A DNA stretch of 64,000 nucleotides from Collibacillus ludicampi (lineage in GTDB: Bacteria; Bacillota; Bacilli; Tumebacillales; BOQE01): assembly GCF_023705585.1 (NCBI RefSeq), contig NZ_BOQE01000001.1, positions 2,884,710 to 2,948,709 of the forward strand. Direction: 5' to 3'. The position numbers were made by a program, and so were the translations under genes. Below the pieces are notes generated by a model. That model searched no databases, was not told where the DNA came from, and worked only from the letters and a program-made list of their open reading frames with translations. How positions within the stretch are numbered: position 1 is the first letter of the stretch; each line of letters opens with the position of its first letter. This document shows positions 9,039-17,619 of the stretch, one piece after another.

Positions 9039-9310
9039 TTAACCTCTTATACACTCCAGCGAATCATTCTTCACATTCCTCACCATCGGCGATACAGGAT
9101 AAGTACCCTTCTCTTCAGCTGGGAAAGTCACAAGACTCGACTGAAGCAACTCCATGTCCTACTTCTCCCTATCCAACTTGATCACCTTATCTTCCGGCCG
9201 AAGATCACCGGCATACGGTCGTGGATCTCGCTAACAAGCTCGTTCGGCAGTGTGGCTATGATCGTGTACGTGTGTACCTTTGAATCATCTGAAGTAGCCC
9301 GATATCGTAT
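9039..9310 (-). pseudogene. SRAP (YedK/HMCES-like) peptidase, C-terminal remnant
   Basis: On the minus strand one frame reads 'VHTYTIIATLPNELVSEIHD' then 'RMPVIF'. A shifted frame reads 'PEDKVIKLDREK', a stop, and finally 'YPVSPMVRNVKNDSLE'. These are the C-terminal landmarks of SOS-response-associated peptidases, which shield abasic sites in single-stranded DNA. A frameshift and an in-frame stop make this copy non-functional, and the catalytic N-terminus (the Cys2 region) is missing. Confidence 0.75.
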
Positions 9311-9405
9311 AGGGCATCCAGAAAAGAGTTGGGACACTCTGAAAGGTATTTCACGAGATGTTTACGAGTGATTAAATTTTATAAAATGTAAACTAAGTAT
9401 TATAA

Positions 9406-9437
9406 AAATCTAACAAAAGGCCCATTTTGTTAGATTT
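9406..9437. repeat. 13-bp perfect hairpin, left bracket of recombinase unit
   Basis: AAATCTAACAAAA and TTTTGTTAGATTT form a perfect stem around the loop GGCCCA. The part AAGGCCCATTTTGTTA (9417-9432) recurs inverted at 10213-10228 with one mismatch. The TCTAAC element also occurs twice more just before the recombinase start (near 9552 and 9579). Confidence 0.75.
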
Positions 9438-9575
9438 ACGTAGAATAAAAATATATTGATCTTATACCCTGAAATCATAAGGATTATTTATTGTTATTGA
9501 ATAATATAGTAGGATTGTTAATATAACATATTGAATTTTATTATTGATTTAATCTAACATTTTGAGGTGGAGTCA

Positions 9576-10139
9576 GTGTCTAACAAACATGGAGTAAACG
9601 CGGTTGAACCAATTCGAGATATGGAAAAAATTATGGAAATAAAAAATTATTTACTCCGACGATCCTATCGTGATTACTTTTTGTTTGTTTTTGGAATTAA
9701 TTCTGGGCTTAGAATAAGCGATATTTTGCCCTTACGAGTCATGGATGTTAAATACACCAAGTATTTAATAATCAAAGAAAAAAAGACCGGAAACATTAGA
9801 AAAACTATCATAACTCCGGCTTTAAAAAGTGAAATTGAGAAATACACGTACAGAATGGCTGATTCTGAGTATTTATTTCCATCACAAAAAGGAAATAAGC
9901 CAATTAGCAGGGTTCAAGCGTGGCAAATCATTCACAATGCGGCAAAAGCTTGTGGAGTTGAAGGAGCAATCGGTACACATACTCTTCGCAAAACTTTTGG
10001 GTATCATTTTTACCAACAAACGAAGGATGTTGCTATGTTGCAATATATTTTTGGTCATTCTAGTCCTTCAATAACTTTGAGATATATAGGAATCAATGAT
10101 GACATGGTAGATAAAGCACTAGAGAAATTTTCGTTGTAA
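9576..10139 (+). CDS. Small tyrosine recombinase (phage integrase family, catalytic domain only)
   Basis: About 187 residues, consisting of little more than the catalytic domain of a tyrosine recombinase. The active-site set is complete: R in 'NSGLRISD', K in 'KEKKTGN', H and R in 'GTHTLRKTFG', H in 'FGHSSPSIT' and the nucleophile Y in 'LRYIG'. No SAM-like N-terminal core-binding domain is present. GTG 9576 is chosen because AGGTGG lies five bases upstream; GTG 9567 would overlap that site. It is bracketed by inverted repeats at 9417 and 10213, so it may act on its own flanks. Probably active. Confidence 0.88.
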   Translation: MSNKHGVNAVEPIRDMEKIMEIKNYLLRRSYRDYFLFVFGINSGLRISDILPLRVMDVKYTKYLIIKEKKTGNIRKTIITPALKSEIEKYTYRMADSEYLFPSQKGNKPISRVQAWQIIHNAAKACGVEGAIGTHTLRKTFGYHFYQQTKDVAMLQYIFGHSSPSITLRYIGINDDMVDKALEKFSL

Positions 10140-10212
10140 AAAAGTGACGAAATATGTCGATTTTTGGAGTCAGAAGCTTTATAATTAGTATAGGTATTTT
10201 TGTAAAATTACA

Positions 10213-10228
10213 TAACACAATGGGCCTT
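10213..10228. repeat. Right inverted repeat of recombinase unit
   Basis: TAACACAATGGGCCTT is the inverse of 9417-9432 with one mismatch in 16. It also sits in an imperfect hairpin (ACACAA, loop TGGGCC, TTCTGT) whose loop is the complement of the left hairpin's loop. Confidence 0.65.
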
Positions 10229-10287
10229 CTGTTTAATTTTTTTCCTAAATTATAGAATCTGTTTTCGGTCAATAGGAGGGATTATAA

Positions 10288-10713
10288 TTGTTTTCTATAT
10301 TTAGGAAGAAGAGGGATATAAATAAAAAAAGCGAAATTACTTCTATATCGGAGAACTTGGAGAATAGAAGGGAATACTTCCGAGTAGCCATTAATGAAAA
10401 GGTTTTATTTAGATTAGATATAGCGGGAAATTTAACAAGCTGGGGCGAATGTATTCTTGTCAATATTTCAGCCGGTGGAGCTAAAGTTTTAACAAATTTA
10501 GATTTTCCGGAGAATGTAAGAGTTATTGTTTCTTTTTCATTAGAAAATCAATATACGCTAGTTGCAGAGGTTGTATGGAAAAATAAAATTCACACCATTT
10601 ACCAATATGGGTTAAAATGGTGCAATATTAGTGAGCCAGTACGTGAAAAACTACTTCGAGAATTGATTCGTTATTACAGTCAAGTTGAATTGGGCAAAAA
10701 GAAAATTAAGTGA
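10288..10713 (+). CDS. PilZ domain protein (c-di-GMP effector)
   Basis: A 141-residue protein with a single PilZ domain. The c-di-GMP binding signature is present in both parts: 'NRREYFR' (residues 26-32) and 'NISAGG' (59-64). The N-terminus is short and basic, and no membrane segment or fused domain is present, so it should be a cytosolic adaptor that changes a partner's activity on binding c-di-GMP. The start is TTG 10288, with AGGAGGG seven bases upstream. It follows the recombinase unit at 150 bases. No diguanylate cyclase is nearby. Confidence 0.85.
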   Translation: MFSIFRKKRDINKKSEITSISENLENRREYFRVAINEKVLFRLDIAGNLTSWGECILVNISAGGAKVLTNLDFPENVRVIVSFSLENQYTLVAEVVWKNKIHTIYQYGLKWCNISEPVREKLLRELIRYYSQVELGKKKIK

Positions 10714-11088
10714 CAATAATTTTATCGTAAACTGCACTTGATCCTAACACAGTGCATTTCGAGACGTCATGAGTATCAATAGATTACTTGGATTCGGTAG
10801 TTCGAATCCTTAAATGAGCATTCATGCAATGCTGTATGTCGCACCAGGATACGTGAGAAAATCTGCTTGTTTGCACATCTGAACGAATCGTGCCATATCC
10901 GCGCTAGTAGCCGCGTGATAAACCTGTCCGGTTGGTGTAATTCGGCTTGCCAATCTTCTTGTACGAGGAAACCGAAGCATTGAAATCTACAGCAACGTCC
11001 CACCCATCGTGCTCTTACATAAGGAATTACATATTAACTTCATCCAAGCTTAATGAAATGTGTTTTACATTGGGAGTGGAGGGGTTAT
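10714..11088. other. Intergenic, decayed
   Basis: No gene supported. A minus-strand frame within 10776-11000 gives 'HAATSADMARFVQMCKQADF', possibly the end of an eroded gene whose family I do not recognise. Confidence 0.4.
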
Positions 11089-11663
11089 ATGCATAATACA
11101 AATCTGATTATTCCTCTTTTGGCTATCTCGCTTTTAACAGCTCATAGTACAGCATAAAGTGTCGGTGCAGGCGAAAATAACGCGAAAGCATCCGAAAAAT
11201 CAGAAGTGGAATGGGCCTTCACGCAAGCTCAACATCCGGAGAAAAAACTCATTGAAGTGATCAATGGAGCCAAATCGTGCCTTGATATTGCGATCTACAG
11301 TTTGACCCAGCCTGACATTGTGAAAGCGATCGAGAAGGCGCATGAGATTGGAGTACATGTACGTATCATCACGGATCAACAAGAGGTACAGAATAAATTC
11401 AAAGAGCAGGAATTGAAGATGCTCCGCGAGAAGGGGATCCCGATCAATGAAAACACACTCAAAGGTTTAATGCATCTGAAAGTCACCATTGCAGAGAAGC
11501 CAAGTCAGTCGTGACCACCAGATCGTTCAACTACACAACCGCTGCCAGCACAACAAATGACGAAGTGCTTATTGTAAACCATGATACTGATATGGCTAAG
11601 CAGTGAGAAGATCAATTTGAATGCATGTGGAATGATCACTCGAATTTTGTGGACTTGAAATAG
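11089..11663 (+). pseudogene. PLD-family nuclease lipoprotein, broken copy (2 of 3)
   Basis: Highly similar over its whole length to the intact gene at 24943, including the leader and terminator. It is disabled several ways. TAA replaces a Lys codon at codon 20, right after the signal peptide. The lipobox Cys is lost ('LLTAHS' for 'LLTGCS'). An extra CCAAG shifts the frame just after the HxK motif. A late TGA replaces the Trp codon in 'KQWED'. The body (11206-11514) still reads as 'EWAFTQAQHPEKKLIEVING', so loss is recent. Confidence 0.88.
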
Positions 11664-11671
11664 AAACAATG

Positions 11672-11709
11672 AACCGCCTCAACATCAAGGGCGGTTTATT
11701 CGATTTTTT
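11672..11709 (+). terminator. Terminator of broken PLD copy
   Basis: AACCGCC pairs with GGCGGTT over an 11-base loop, followed by TATTCGATTTTTT. Confidence 0.75.
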
Positions 11710-11785
11710 GGTGGATATTGCTTGATACGAAACAGACAGAGAAGAAAGTCGAGATTCTTCCTTGAGACATGAAAGGAGAAGGAAT

Positions 11786-12058
11786 ATGATCCTGCGACAT
11801 GTGCGTGAATTCGATTATGTACCCGTAATATCGATGATTGACGACTGGCGGGGCGGTCGGCATATGGCTGACATGTTACCAAAACTGTTTTTTCAGCACT
11901 TCCAAGATACAAGTTTTGTTGCTGAAAGGGACGATCAAATTATCGGCTTTTTAATTGGATTTGTGTCGCAAACCTATCCCAACCAAGCGTATATTCATTT
12001 TATTGGTGTACATTCAGAATACAGAAAAGTGGGAATCGAAAAGCGATTATATGAATAA
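11786..12058 (+). pseudogene. GNAT N-acetyltransferase, truncated
   Basis: The frame starts with AGGAGAAGG and ATG and reads 'MILRHVREFDYVPVISMIDD' through 'YIHFIGVHSEYRKVGI'. This is GNAT motifs C/D up to the start of the acetyl-CoA loop. Where R-x-x-G-x-G/A should appear there is 'RKVGIEKRLYE' and then a stop, so motifs A (end) and B are missing. The break lies at the left border of a block duplicated at 32675, so the truncation may be tied to that rearrangement. Confidence 0.75.
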
Positions 12059-12332
12059 ATTGAACGATAGGAGGATTGATGAATGCCCGACAAATGACCA
12101 GTCTTTTGTTAATACTCTAATGAGGAAAAGAATTATGGAGATTCAATAGGGAACTCTCATCTTTCAAATTATTGCTTTTATTATCATACTTTTATTATTA
12201 TTCTCAGTAGTATATGGAGTTTATTTGATGATACGGAAATTTCCCAAAAATAAAGTTAATTAAGAAAATGGCTCACTCATATTCGCTAGGCTACATATGA
12301 TCGAAAGATTTTACACACAAATATGGACTTGA
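12045..12332. repeat. Locally duplicated block, original copy A
   Basis: About 285 bases nearly identical to 32675-32962, beginning at AATAAATTGAACGATAGGAG and ending at ATGGACTTGATC. In the second copy the CMD remnant, the GNAT gene and the 5' end of the GrpB gene are deleted and the sequence jumps straight into the GrpB frame. Confidence 0.85.
12135..12263 (+). pseudogene. Small membrane protein gene with a nonsense codon
   Basis: The frame reads MEIQ, TAG, then 'GTLIFQIIAFIIILLLLFSV' and 'VYGVYLMIRKFPKNKVN': one hydrophobic helix and a basic tail. The copy at 32757 has TGG at codon 5 but a TAA at codon 22. An ancestral 42-residue single-span protein is implied, broken independently in each copy. 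Confidence 0.6.
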
Positions 12333-12480
12333 TCGTGTGAAGGAAGGAGCAAGTAAAGAGGAAATCATAGAAGCAATTAAAGTGGGAGTTATTGCAGGTG
12401 GATCGATTACATACCCAAATGCTCGGTTTGCCTTTGAGATGCTTAAAGAAATAGGTGTTATTTTACCTCTATCTTGTTAA
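12316..12480 (+). pseudogene. Carboxymuconolactone decarboxylase/AhpD-like, C-terminal fragment
   Basis: Fifty-four codons read 'HKYGLDRVKEGASKEEIIEA' then 'IKVGVIAGGSITYPNARFAF', the C-terminal helices of CMD/AhpD-type proteins. The catalytic CxxC helix upstream is absent and there is no start codon. The upstream sequence belongs to the duplicated block. Confidence 0.65.
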
Positions 12481-12649
12481 ATCCAATATCCCTTATTTAA
12501 TTATCGGGAATCGTGAGTGGAGAAGAGGGTATTTTGCTCTTCTGTTTGCGAGACTACACTAACGGACAGTTTAACGCAATAATCGATAATTTTACTGAAA
12601 ATATCTTCACGTGATAAAATTTCTTTAAAAAGGAAAAGGAAGGGAGAAA

Positions 12650-13129
12650 ATGGGCAATATCCCGACTTTATGGAAAAGAGATGAATTTTCGATCTCTACT
12701 GAAAAGAATTACTTGGATATAGATGTAATATTTAATTTCTTGAATAAGGAATCATATTGGGCGAATGGAATCCCCAGAGAAGTTGTTATTGAATCAATTA
12801 AAAATACTCCTCTATGTTTTGGAATTTATAAAGGAGACCCAACAATTGGACAAGCACATCTCATCGGTTTTGGAAGAGTGATTTCAGATTTATCTAGATT
12901 TGCATATTTAGCTGATGTATTCGTTCTAAAGCCTTTTCGTGGGTTAGGTTTATCAAAATGGTTAATGAGTATAATTATAGAACATCCCCAACTTCAGACT
13001 GTCCGTAGATTTATGTTGGCAACAAACGATGCACATTCTTTGTATGCACAATATGGTTTTGAACCACTGGATAATCCATCTATTTTTATGCAGCTTGTTC
13101 GTAATAATATTTATCAGAATCGGGAGTAA
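12650..13129 (+). CDS. GNAT family N-acetyltransferase
   Basis: A 159-residue GNAT acetyltransferase. Motif A is clear: the strand 'ADVFVLKPFRGLGLSKWLM' carries R-G-x-G-x-S for the acetyl-CoA pyrophosphate. Motif B reads 'RRFMLATNDAHSLYAQYGFE', with the Tyr and F/Y-G-F landmarks. The ATG is preceded by AAGGGAG. It is full length compared with YitI/YkkB-type GNATs. The substrate is unknown. It has its own upstream region and is followed by a GrpB-family gene at 87 bases, possibly cotranscribed. Confidence 0.85.
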   Translation: MGNIPTLWKRDEFSISTEKNYLDIDVIFNFLNKESYWANGIPREVVIESIKNTPLCFGIYKGDPTIGQAHLIGFGRVISDLSRFAYLADVFVLKPFRGLGLSKWLMSIIIEHPQLQTVRRFMLATNDAHSLYAQYGFEPLDNPSIFMQLVRNNIYQNRE

Positions 13130-13216
13130 TCACTGTGGAGGGGCAAAACAGCTCCCCCACTAAGGATCACTCATGGGGCGGTTCTTAGTTTACCCTTACA
13201 TTGAGGTGGGATTTAT

Positions 13217-13729
13217 ATGGAGAATGTATTTTTTTCTGATGTTAAGTTTTTTTATGATAAAGTTGAAATTCTTTTCAAACAACAAAAAGAACGAATTAAA
13301 GAGTTATTACCTGATGCAGATGTTCAACATGTCGGAAGCACAGCAATTCCGGGTACTATAACAAAAGGAGATTTGGATATTCAGGTTCGCGTAACTGCTG
13401 ATGTGTTTCCTGATGCTGTAAAAACATTGACTAAGTTATATGAACTTAATGACGGTAGCATACAAACGGATTGTTTCAGAGCCTTTAAGGATGACACTTT
13501 TGACCCACCATTAGGAGTTCAATTGACTGTAATCGGTTCTGAACACGATATATTTTATAAAATTAGGGATGTTTTATTAAACAACCCAATGTATAGAAAA
13601 CAGTACAATGAGCTGAAAAGGCAATATGAAGGTAAAGATATGGATGATTATAGATCGGCGAAAAGACTGTTTTTTGAAAGGTTAATGGAAACCCCTGAAT
13701 ATATAGAACTGAATAAAAAAGAAATATAA
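13217..13729 (+). CDS. GrpB/UPF0157 family nucleotidyltransferase-fold protein
   Basis: A 170-residue GrpB-domain protein. The nucleotidyltransferase-like core is visible as 'HVGSTAIPGTITKGDLDIQV' (residues 39-58), with the GS helix and the D-x-D metal pair. The tail 'YRSAKRLFFERLMETPEYI' is also typical. Family members are often small stand-alone proteins of unknown substrate; GrpB fusions with CoaE exist in other bacteria. AGGTGGGA precedes the ATG. A second copy at 32963-34870 lacks its start and is split by an IS4-type element. Confidence 0.85.
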   Translation: MENVFFSDVKFFYDKVEILFKQQKERIKELLPDADVQHVGSTAIPGTITKGDLDIQVRVTADVFPDAVKTLTKLYELNDGSIQTDCFRAFKDDTFDPPLGVQLTVIGSEHDIFYKIRDVLLNNPMYRKQYNELKRQYEGKDMDDYRSAKRLFFERLMETPEYIELNKKEI

Positions 13730-13928
13730 TAAAACATTGATTTTGCTCGATTACTTGTTCAACTAACGGAAATCGAGAGCTAAATATACACAAATTAAAT
13801 AGATATTGTCAGCCTGTTGTGCTAACGGGCAGTAATGCTGAACAAAACAGTTACGATTATAGTCGACGCAAAATTTTAAAAATTTTGTTATGATATTTGA
13901 TAATAGAAATTAATCTGGAGGTGTTCTT

Positions 13929-14194
13929 GTGAAAGCAAAAAATGTTTATCATTACGACGCTTTCAGTAGTATTCCTAATATGAGGAATCCAGCGGGAGCA
14001 GTTTTTGATGGAGAAGACCTTACCGAAAAATAAATAGGGAGTCTGATTCTTCATTAAACCTTTTGATTGAACAAGGTCAGGAAATTGGAGGGGATGGCAG
14101 AATCGGAGTAACAGTAAAAAGAAGTAATGGACAGTACGAGATCGAGATTACAGGTAATGCTGTTTATGTTAAAGAATTTGATGTTTCAATATAA
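13929..14194 (+). pseudogene. PhzF family gene, internally deleted
   Basis: A good site and GTG start lead into '[17 protein letters not shown]' then a stop at 14031. After the stop the sequence resumes with 'LNLLIEQGQEIGGDGRIGV' and ends 'NAVYVKEFDVSI'. These are the two extremities of a PhzF-type (phenazine biosynthesis isomerase-like) protein, normally about 260-300 residues, so the middle has been deleted. A second N-terminal fragment lies at 35072. Confidence 0.75.
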
Positions 14195-14268
14195 ATCATC
14201 CTTATTACTCTCGAGAGCAAAATATATACAAAATTAAACAGGCTGTTGGGCAGTAGGAGGGTCTAGAA

Positions 14269-14589
14269 ATGGAGGATCAATCTTCATTTAAAGAGCATTT
14301 ATGTCAATTAGAGAAGCAGTTGTTAGAACCTGAAATTCGTACATCTCCAGCAGAACTAGAAAAGTTACTCGCAGACGATTTCTTCGAATTTGGAATTTCT
14401 GGTAATATTTGGTATAAAAAGGATTGTATTGGTGAGGGTAGACTAAGTGTGCGGGAAATGACCCTTTATGATTTTGACATACATCCTTTATCAGCAGATG
14501 TGGTGTTAACAACATATCGTGTAACGGCTCCCGAAATTACCAACAAAATTACCGCCAGTGGCATTCACACACCAATTTGGAAAGTTTAG
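14269..14589 (+). pseudogene. DUF4440/SnoaL-like gene, 5' copy fused to foreign sequence
   Basis: The first about 83 codons match the intact protein at 7832 closely ('EHLCQLEKQLLEPEIR', 'ADDFFEFGISGNIWYKKDC', 'DIHPLSADVVLTTYRV'). Identity then stops abruptly and 'APEITNKITASGIHTPIWKV' follows to a chance stop. The C-terminal strands needed for the fold are missing. A recombination junction at about 14523 is indicated. Confidence 0.75.
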
Positions 14590-15140
14590 TGATTTGGAAG
14601 GTGAGATAAACGATCGTTTTGAAATTGAATACTTAAATGAGTATCAGCCCGAAAATCATTTTATGGTTAAGATTAATCCTTCAAAGTATGGACTAACAAT
14701 AAGAAAAGAAGCTATTGACTATACATACCAATTAAAAGATGGAAACAAAGCCATATATAGTAAGGAAATAGTCAAAGGATTTAAACCGAATAATCCTTGG
14801 TGAGAACGAGAAAGTGTGAGCATTCATGCGGATGGGTTGCCTTCTCCTTCAACATTCGGTGAATACGATAGGTATGAAGGCTTTATTCAAGTTCCAGGTG
14901 AAATAAGTTGGAGGTTCAAACTGTCTCCTGTTTACGACCCGCAAAGATTCATTAAGGGAACGACCTGGTGTGACAAACCATTCCGTAACTGTAGACACTA
15001 TATGATATTGAGTAGATTTAAACGACTGCTTTGACTGGAATATTCTACCTAATGTCCAATCCACTTGGTCCGTCCTATACTAGTATTTAAGTGAAAGGAG
15101 CATTCCTGTAACGAAAAAAGATTTACTTTGGAAAAGAAAA
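14520..15140. other. Fragments of unrecognised genes
   Basis: From the junction at about 14523 a start-less frame runs to 14803 ('FEIEYLNEYQPENHFMVKI', 'GFKPNNPW'). A second frame at 14816-15034 contains 'YDRYEGFIQVPGEISWRF'. Neither has a ribosome-binding site or a family I recognise. They look like the C-terminal remains of two acquired genes cut by the neighbouring element. Confidence 0.45.
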
Positions 15141-15205
15141 GTACCTCCTGTTAACATACTGGGTGTCAAGCTGCAGCGATGACCCCTAAATAACAGAGGA
15201 GGTAC
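15141..15205 (+). promoter_or_regulatory. Hairpin that buries the transposase ribosome-binding site
   Basis: GTACCTCC (15141-15148) pairs with GGAGGTAC (15198-15205), and TGTTA pairs with TAACA around a two-base bulge. An inner stem (GGGTGTCA with TGACCC) fills the loop. Read-through RNA would hide the SD; RNA starting inside the loop would not. Confidence 0.55.
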
Positions 15206-15210
15206 TCCAT

Positions 15211-16494
15211 ATGAAGTATAAAACGAATCAACGAATTCTGCAAATCACAGAATCAACGTTAGTTGTTGGGGCAGATATCGCTAAGAAAACGCATATTGCC
15301 CGTGCCATGGATTTACGTGGGGTTGAGCTTGGTAAGCCTTGCACTTTTGAAAACACACGGCATGGACTTATGAGTCTCCTGCATTGGCTGAATACGCTCA
15401 AGGATCTCCACGACAAATAAAACGTCCTCTTTGGCTTAGAGCCGACAGGCCATTACTGGATGCCCTTAGCCCAGTTTCTGCGTAAGCACGGGATCAAAGT
15501 CGTTCTGGTCAATCCTCATCACGTGAAGAAGAGCAAAGAGCTCGACGATAATTCTCCGACCAAGAACGATAAAAAAGATGCTGCCGTCATCGCCAGACTC
15601 ATCAAGGACGGGCGATACACGGAGCCCCATCTTCCGACGGATATCTACGCAGAACTCCGTGTGGCCATGGTTCAACGGAATCGATTGATTGGAGATCTCA
15701 ATCGTGTGAAGGGGAGGATTCATAACTGGTTGGATCGCTTCTTCCCAGAGTATATCCAGGTCTTTAAAGATTGGGAAGGGAAAGCGTCTCTGTTAACTCT
15801 GAAAAAATTCCCCTTTCCACAAGATGTGGTGAATATGAGCCCAGATGAGATTGTTGCTGTTTGGAAGACGGCAGTGAAACGGGCCGTAGGCCGGAAAAGA
15901 GCAGACTGTCTCATTCATCATGCCAAGCAATCGATTGGTCTCACGGAAGGGATTGAATCCGGCCGATTCGAGTTAAAGATTCTCCTGGAGCAATACGAAA
16001 TGCTCTGTAGGCAAATGGAAGATCTGATGCAGAGAATTCAGCAACTTCTTGAACAGATCCCCGGTACCAAGGAAATGATGACCGTACCTGGGGTGGGATG
16101 GGTAACTGTAGCAGGCTTTTTAGCGGAAGTAGGGGATCTTTCTTCCTATGAGGATGGGCGACAAATCATTCGGTTCGCAGGGCTGAATCTCAAAGAAAAC
16201 AGTTCGGGCAAACATAAAGGGAAAACGAGGATCACCAAAAGAGGCCGGCCTCGCCTGCGATCCTTGCTTTTTAAGTGCGCTATGGTACTCGTCGCCAAAA
16301 ACGAACAATTGAAAACCCTGCATCAATATTTAACCACTCGCCCACAAAATCCGTTAAAAAAGAAACAGTCCATCATCGCCATATGCGGAAAAATCGTCCG
16401 AATCCTCTTTTGTTTAGGACGTAAAAGGTTGTCTTACGATGCACAGGAAGTATTAAGTTCTATACGGAAAAACATGTTACAGAATGCAGCTTAA
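15211..16494 (+). pseudogene. IS110-family transposase with one in-frame stop
   Basis: A single frame of about 427 codons interrupted only by TAA at 15418, between 'LKDLHDK' and 'NVLFGLEPTGHYW'. The N-terminal RuvC-like DEDD half begins 'VVGADIAKKTHIARAMDL'. The C-terminal Transposase_20 half has 'MTVPGVGWVTVAGFLAEVGD' and the Ser-containing 'NSSGKHKGKTRITKRGRPRL'. IS110 enzymes act with a bridge RNA. With the nonsense codon this copy should make no full-length protein, unless the stop is a sequencing error. ATG 15211 follows AGAGGAGGT. Confidence 0.85.
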
Positions 16495-16949
16495 CTTCTT
16501 GCAGATCGTCTGCGTCTGACTCTTTAAGCGAACGATTTCAAATGAAAAACAAGGAAGCACGGAGAAGCTGGGATTGAATTATACCATCAGGGCAAAGACC
16601 CAGTAAAGGAGCATACCTGGCCTCCACCCCTTGATAGGTAGAACGAAGGAATGTAAGGGCCGAGAGAATGGACCCAGTGAGACATGGGAGGGTAAACCAC
16701 AAGGGTACATGTGGAGATCCAATGTGCGATCATACATTTTTTAACAAAAAGGGATCACCCCTCTGTTCCGCTACATTCTCAATGACCATTTTCCTACATT
16801 TATTCAAAAACATAGATAAACACAAACTACCTTCGAATTTGAAATCGTAAGAAATCAAGAGGAAACGCGCGAAATATTTAAATTATTGAGGGAAGTATTA
16901 TTTATAAAAACAATGAATCTTATTGGTGAACGAAATGAATCTAATTAAA
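16495..16949. other. IS110 right flank (candidate bridge-RNA region) and spacer
   Basis: Positions 16495-16730 form a long, structured non-coding flank containing 'GAGACATGGGAGGGTAAACC'. In IS1111-group elements the bridge RNA is encoded here. After that, about 16876-16893 repeats the short AT-rich leader found upstream of the gene at 7832. No protein gene is seen. Confidence 0.4.
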
Positions 16950-16980
16950 TAAAAAAAGAGGAGTTAAAAAATTACTCCCC
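16950..16980 (-). terminator. Terminator for the 98-residue protein gene
   Basis: On the minus strand GGGGAGTAA pairs with TTAACTCC, followed by TCTTTTTTT. Confidence 0.8.
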
Positions 16981-16999
16981 GTGAAAATGATTCAATTAA

Positions 17000-17296
17000 C
17001 TAAAAAAATCGTCGTCTAAGAGCGAAGAGTAGGAAGAAGGGTATAAAGAAGAATGGGTTGAAAAAGGGGCTAAAAAATTGGACAGTCTCGTAATCCGGTT
17101 TTAACGAATGATCCGTGTATTTTACTTTCAGGTCTTCTGATTCACCAACGACTCCTGTCATTCTTCCACGAGGCATTGCAAGAACAATTCCGTCCGGACG
17201 AACTTCATGCAAGATACCATAATGTACTCCGTATGCCGAATGACATTCTACCCACTGTCCGAGAAGGCTTCTGCAATATGCTGGACTCACACTCAT
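17000..17296 (-). CDS. Hypothetical small beta-barrel protein with hydrophobic C-terminus
   Basis: A 98-residue protein with strong translation signals (GGGAGGTGAG before the ATG). The first 50 residues, 'LLGQWVECHSAYGVHYGILH' to 'RPDGIVLAMP', resemble the Sm-like barrels of DUF2642-type spore proteins (G-x-x-V-x(7)-G-x(3)-G-x-L). The last 30 residues are Phe-rich and hydrophobic and end in RRRFF, a likely membrane or coat-inserting tail. It is clustered with three YjcZ genes on the same strand, which supports a sporulation link. I cannot name a family with confidence. Confidence 0.7.
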   Translation of the reverse strand: MSVSPAYCRSLLGQWVECHSAYGVHYGILHEVRPDGIVLAMPRGRMTGVVGESEDLKVKYTDHSLKPDYETVQFFSPFFNPFFFIPFFLLFALRRRFF

Positions 17297-17387
17297 AGAC
17301 TCACCTCCCAGAAACTAAATAGCCCACAATCATGCTCCTGGTTTGAGCAAACACCAAAAAAAGGGGACGAATTATATACAGTCACAC

Positions 17388-17415
17388 CGCCTCTGTAGAC
17401 GAATCTACAGAGGCG
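17388..17415. repeat. 12-bp perfect hairpin between sporulation genes
   Basis: CGCCTCTGTAGA and TCTACAGAGGCG around loop CGAA. It has no T-run on either side. It lies downstream of the YjcZ gene at 17452 and probably marks transcript ends. Confidence 0.65.
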
Positions 17416-17451
17416 TTCAGAAGGAATTTTTTATTTCTGTATTTATGGAGA

Positions 17452-17544
17452 TTAGTAGGTTCCAGGAATGAGCAGGATAAACAGCACGAAAATGATTAGG
17501 AATACTACTGCCCAACGAGTAAAACCACCGAATGTTCCGTACAT
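17452..17544 (-). CDS. YjcZ family sporulation miniprotein (30 aa)
   Basis: Reads 'MYGTFGGFTRWAVVFLIIFV' and ends 'LIPGTY'. The F-T-R-W-A-V-V-F core and single membrane helix are the YjcZ hallmark, here with almost no tail. AAAGAAAGGAGAC precedes the ATG. It is one of three consecutive minus-strand paralogues and is the shortest. Confidence 0.8.
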   Translation of the reverse strand: MYGTFGGFTRWAVVFLIIFVLFILLIPGTY

Positions 17545-17619
17545 GATACTGTCTCCTTTCTTTAAAAAAACTTCTTTAATACGGTACTCCAGTGAGAGAA
17601 ACACCAAGGACATTACAAT

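Larger units (their letters stand above)
15130..16730 (+). mobile_element. IS110/IS1111-family insertion sequence (ends approximate)
   Basis: One IS110-type transposase gene with structured non-coding flanks. The left flank (15141-15205) can fold so that GTACCTCC pairs with the GGAGGTAC that contains the ribosome-binding site. The right flank (16495-about 16730) is long and GC-richer than its surroundings, as in IS1111-group elements. These elements lack classical terminal repeats and target duplications, so the exact ends cannot be fixed here. Confidence 0.75.

Noticed and set aside
15418-15420. Stop codon in the IS110 transposase as a recoding (selenocysteine) site
   Set aside because: The codon is TAA, not TGA, so tRNA-Sec cannot read it; a mutation or sequencing error is simpler.
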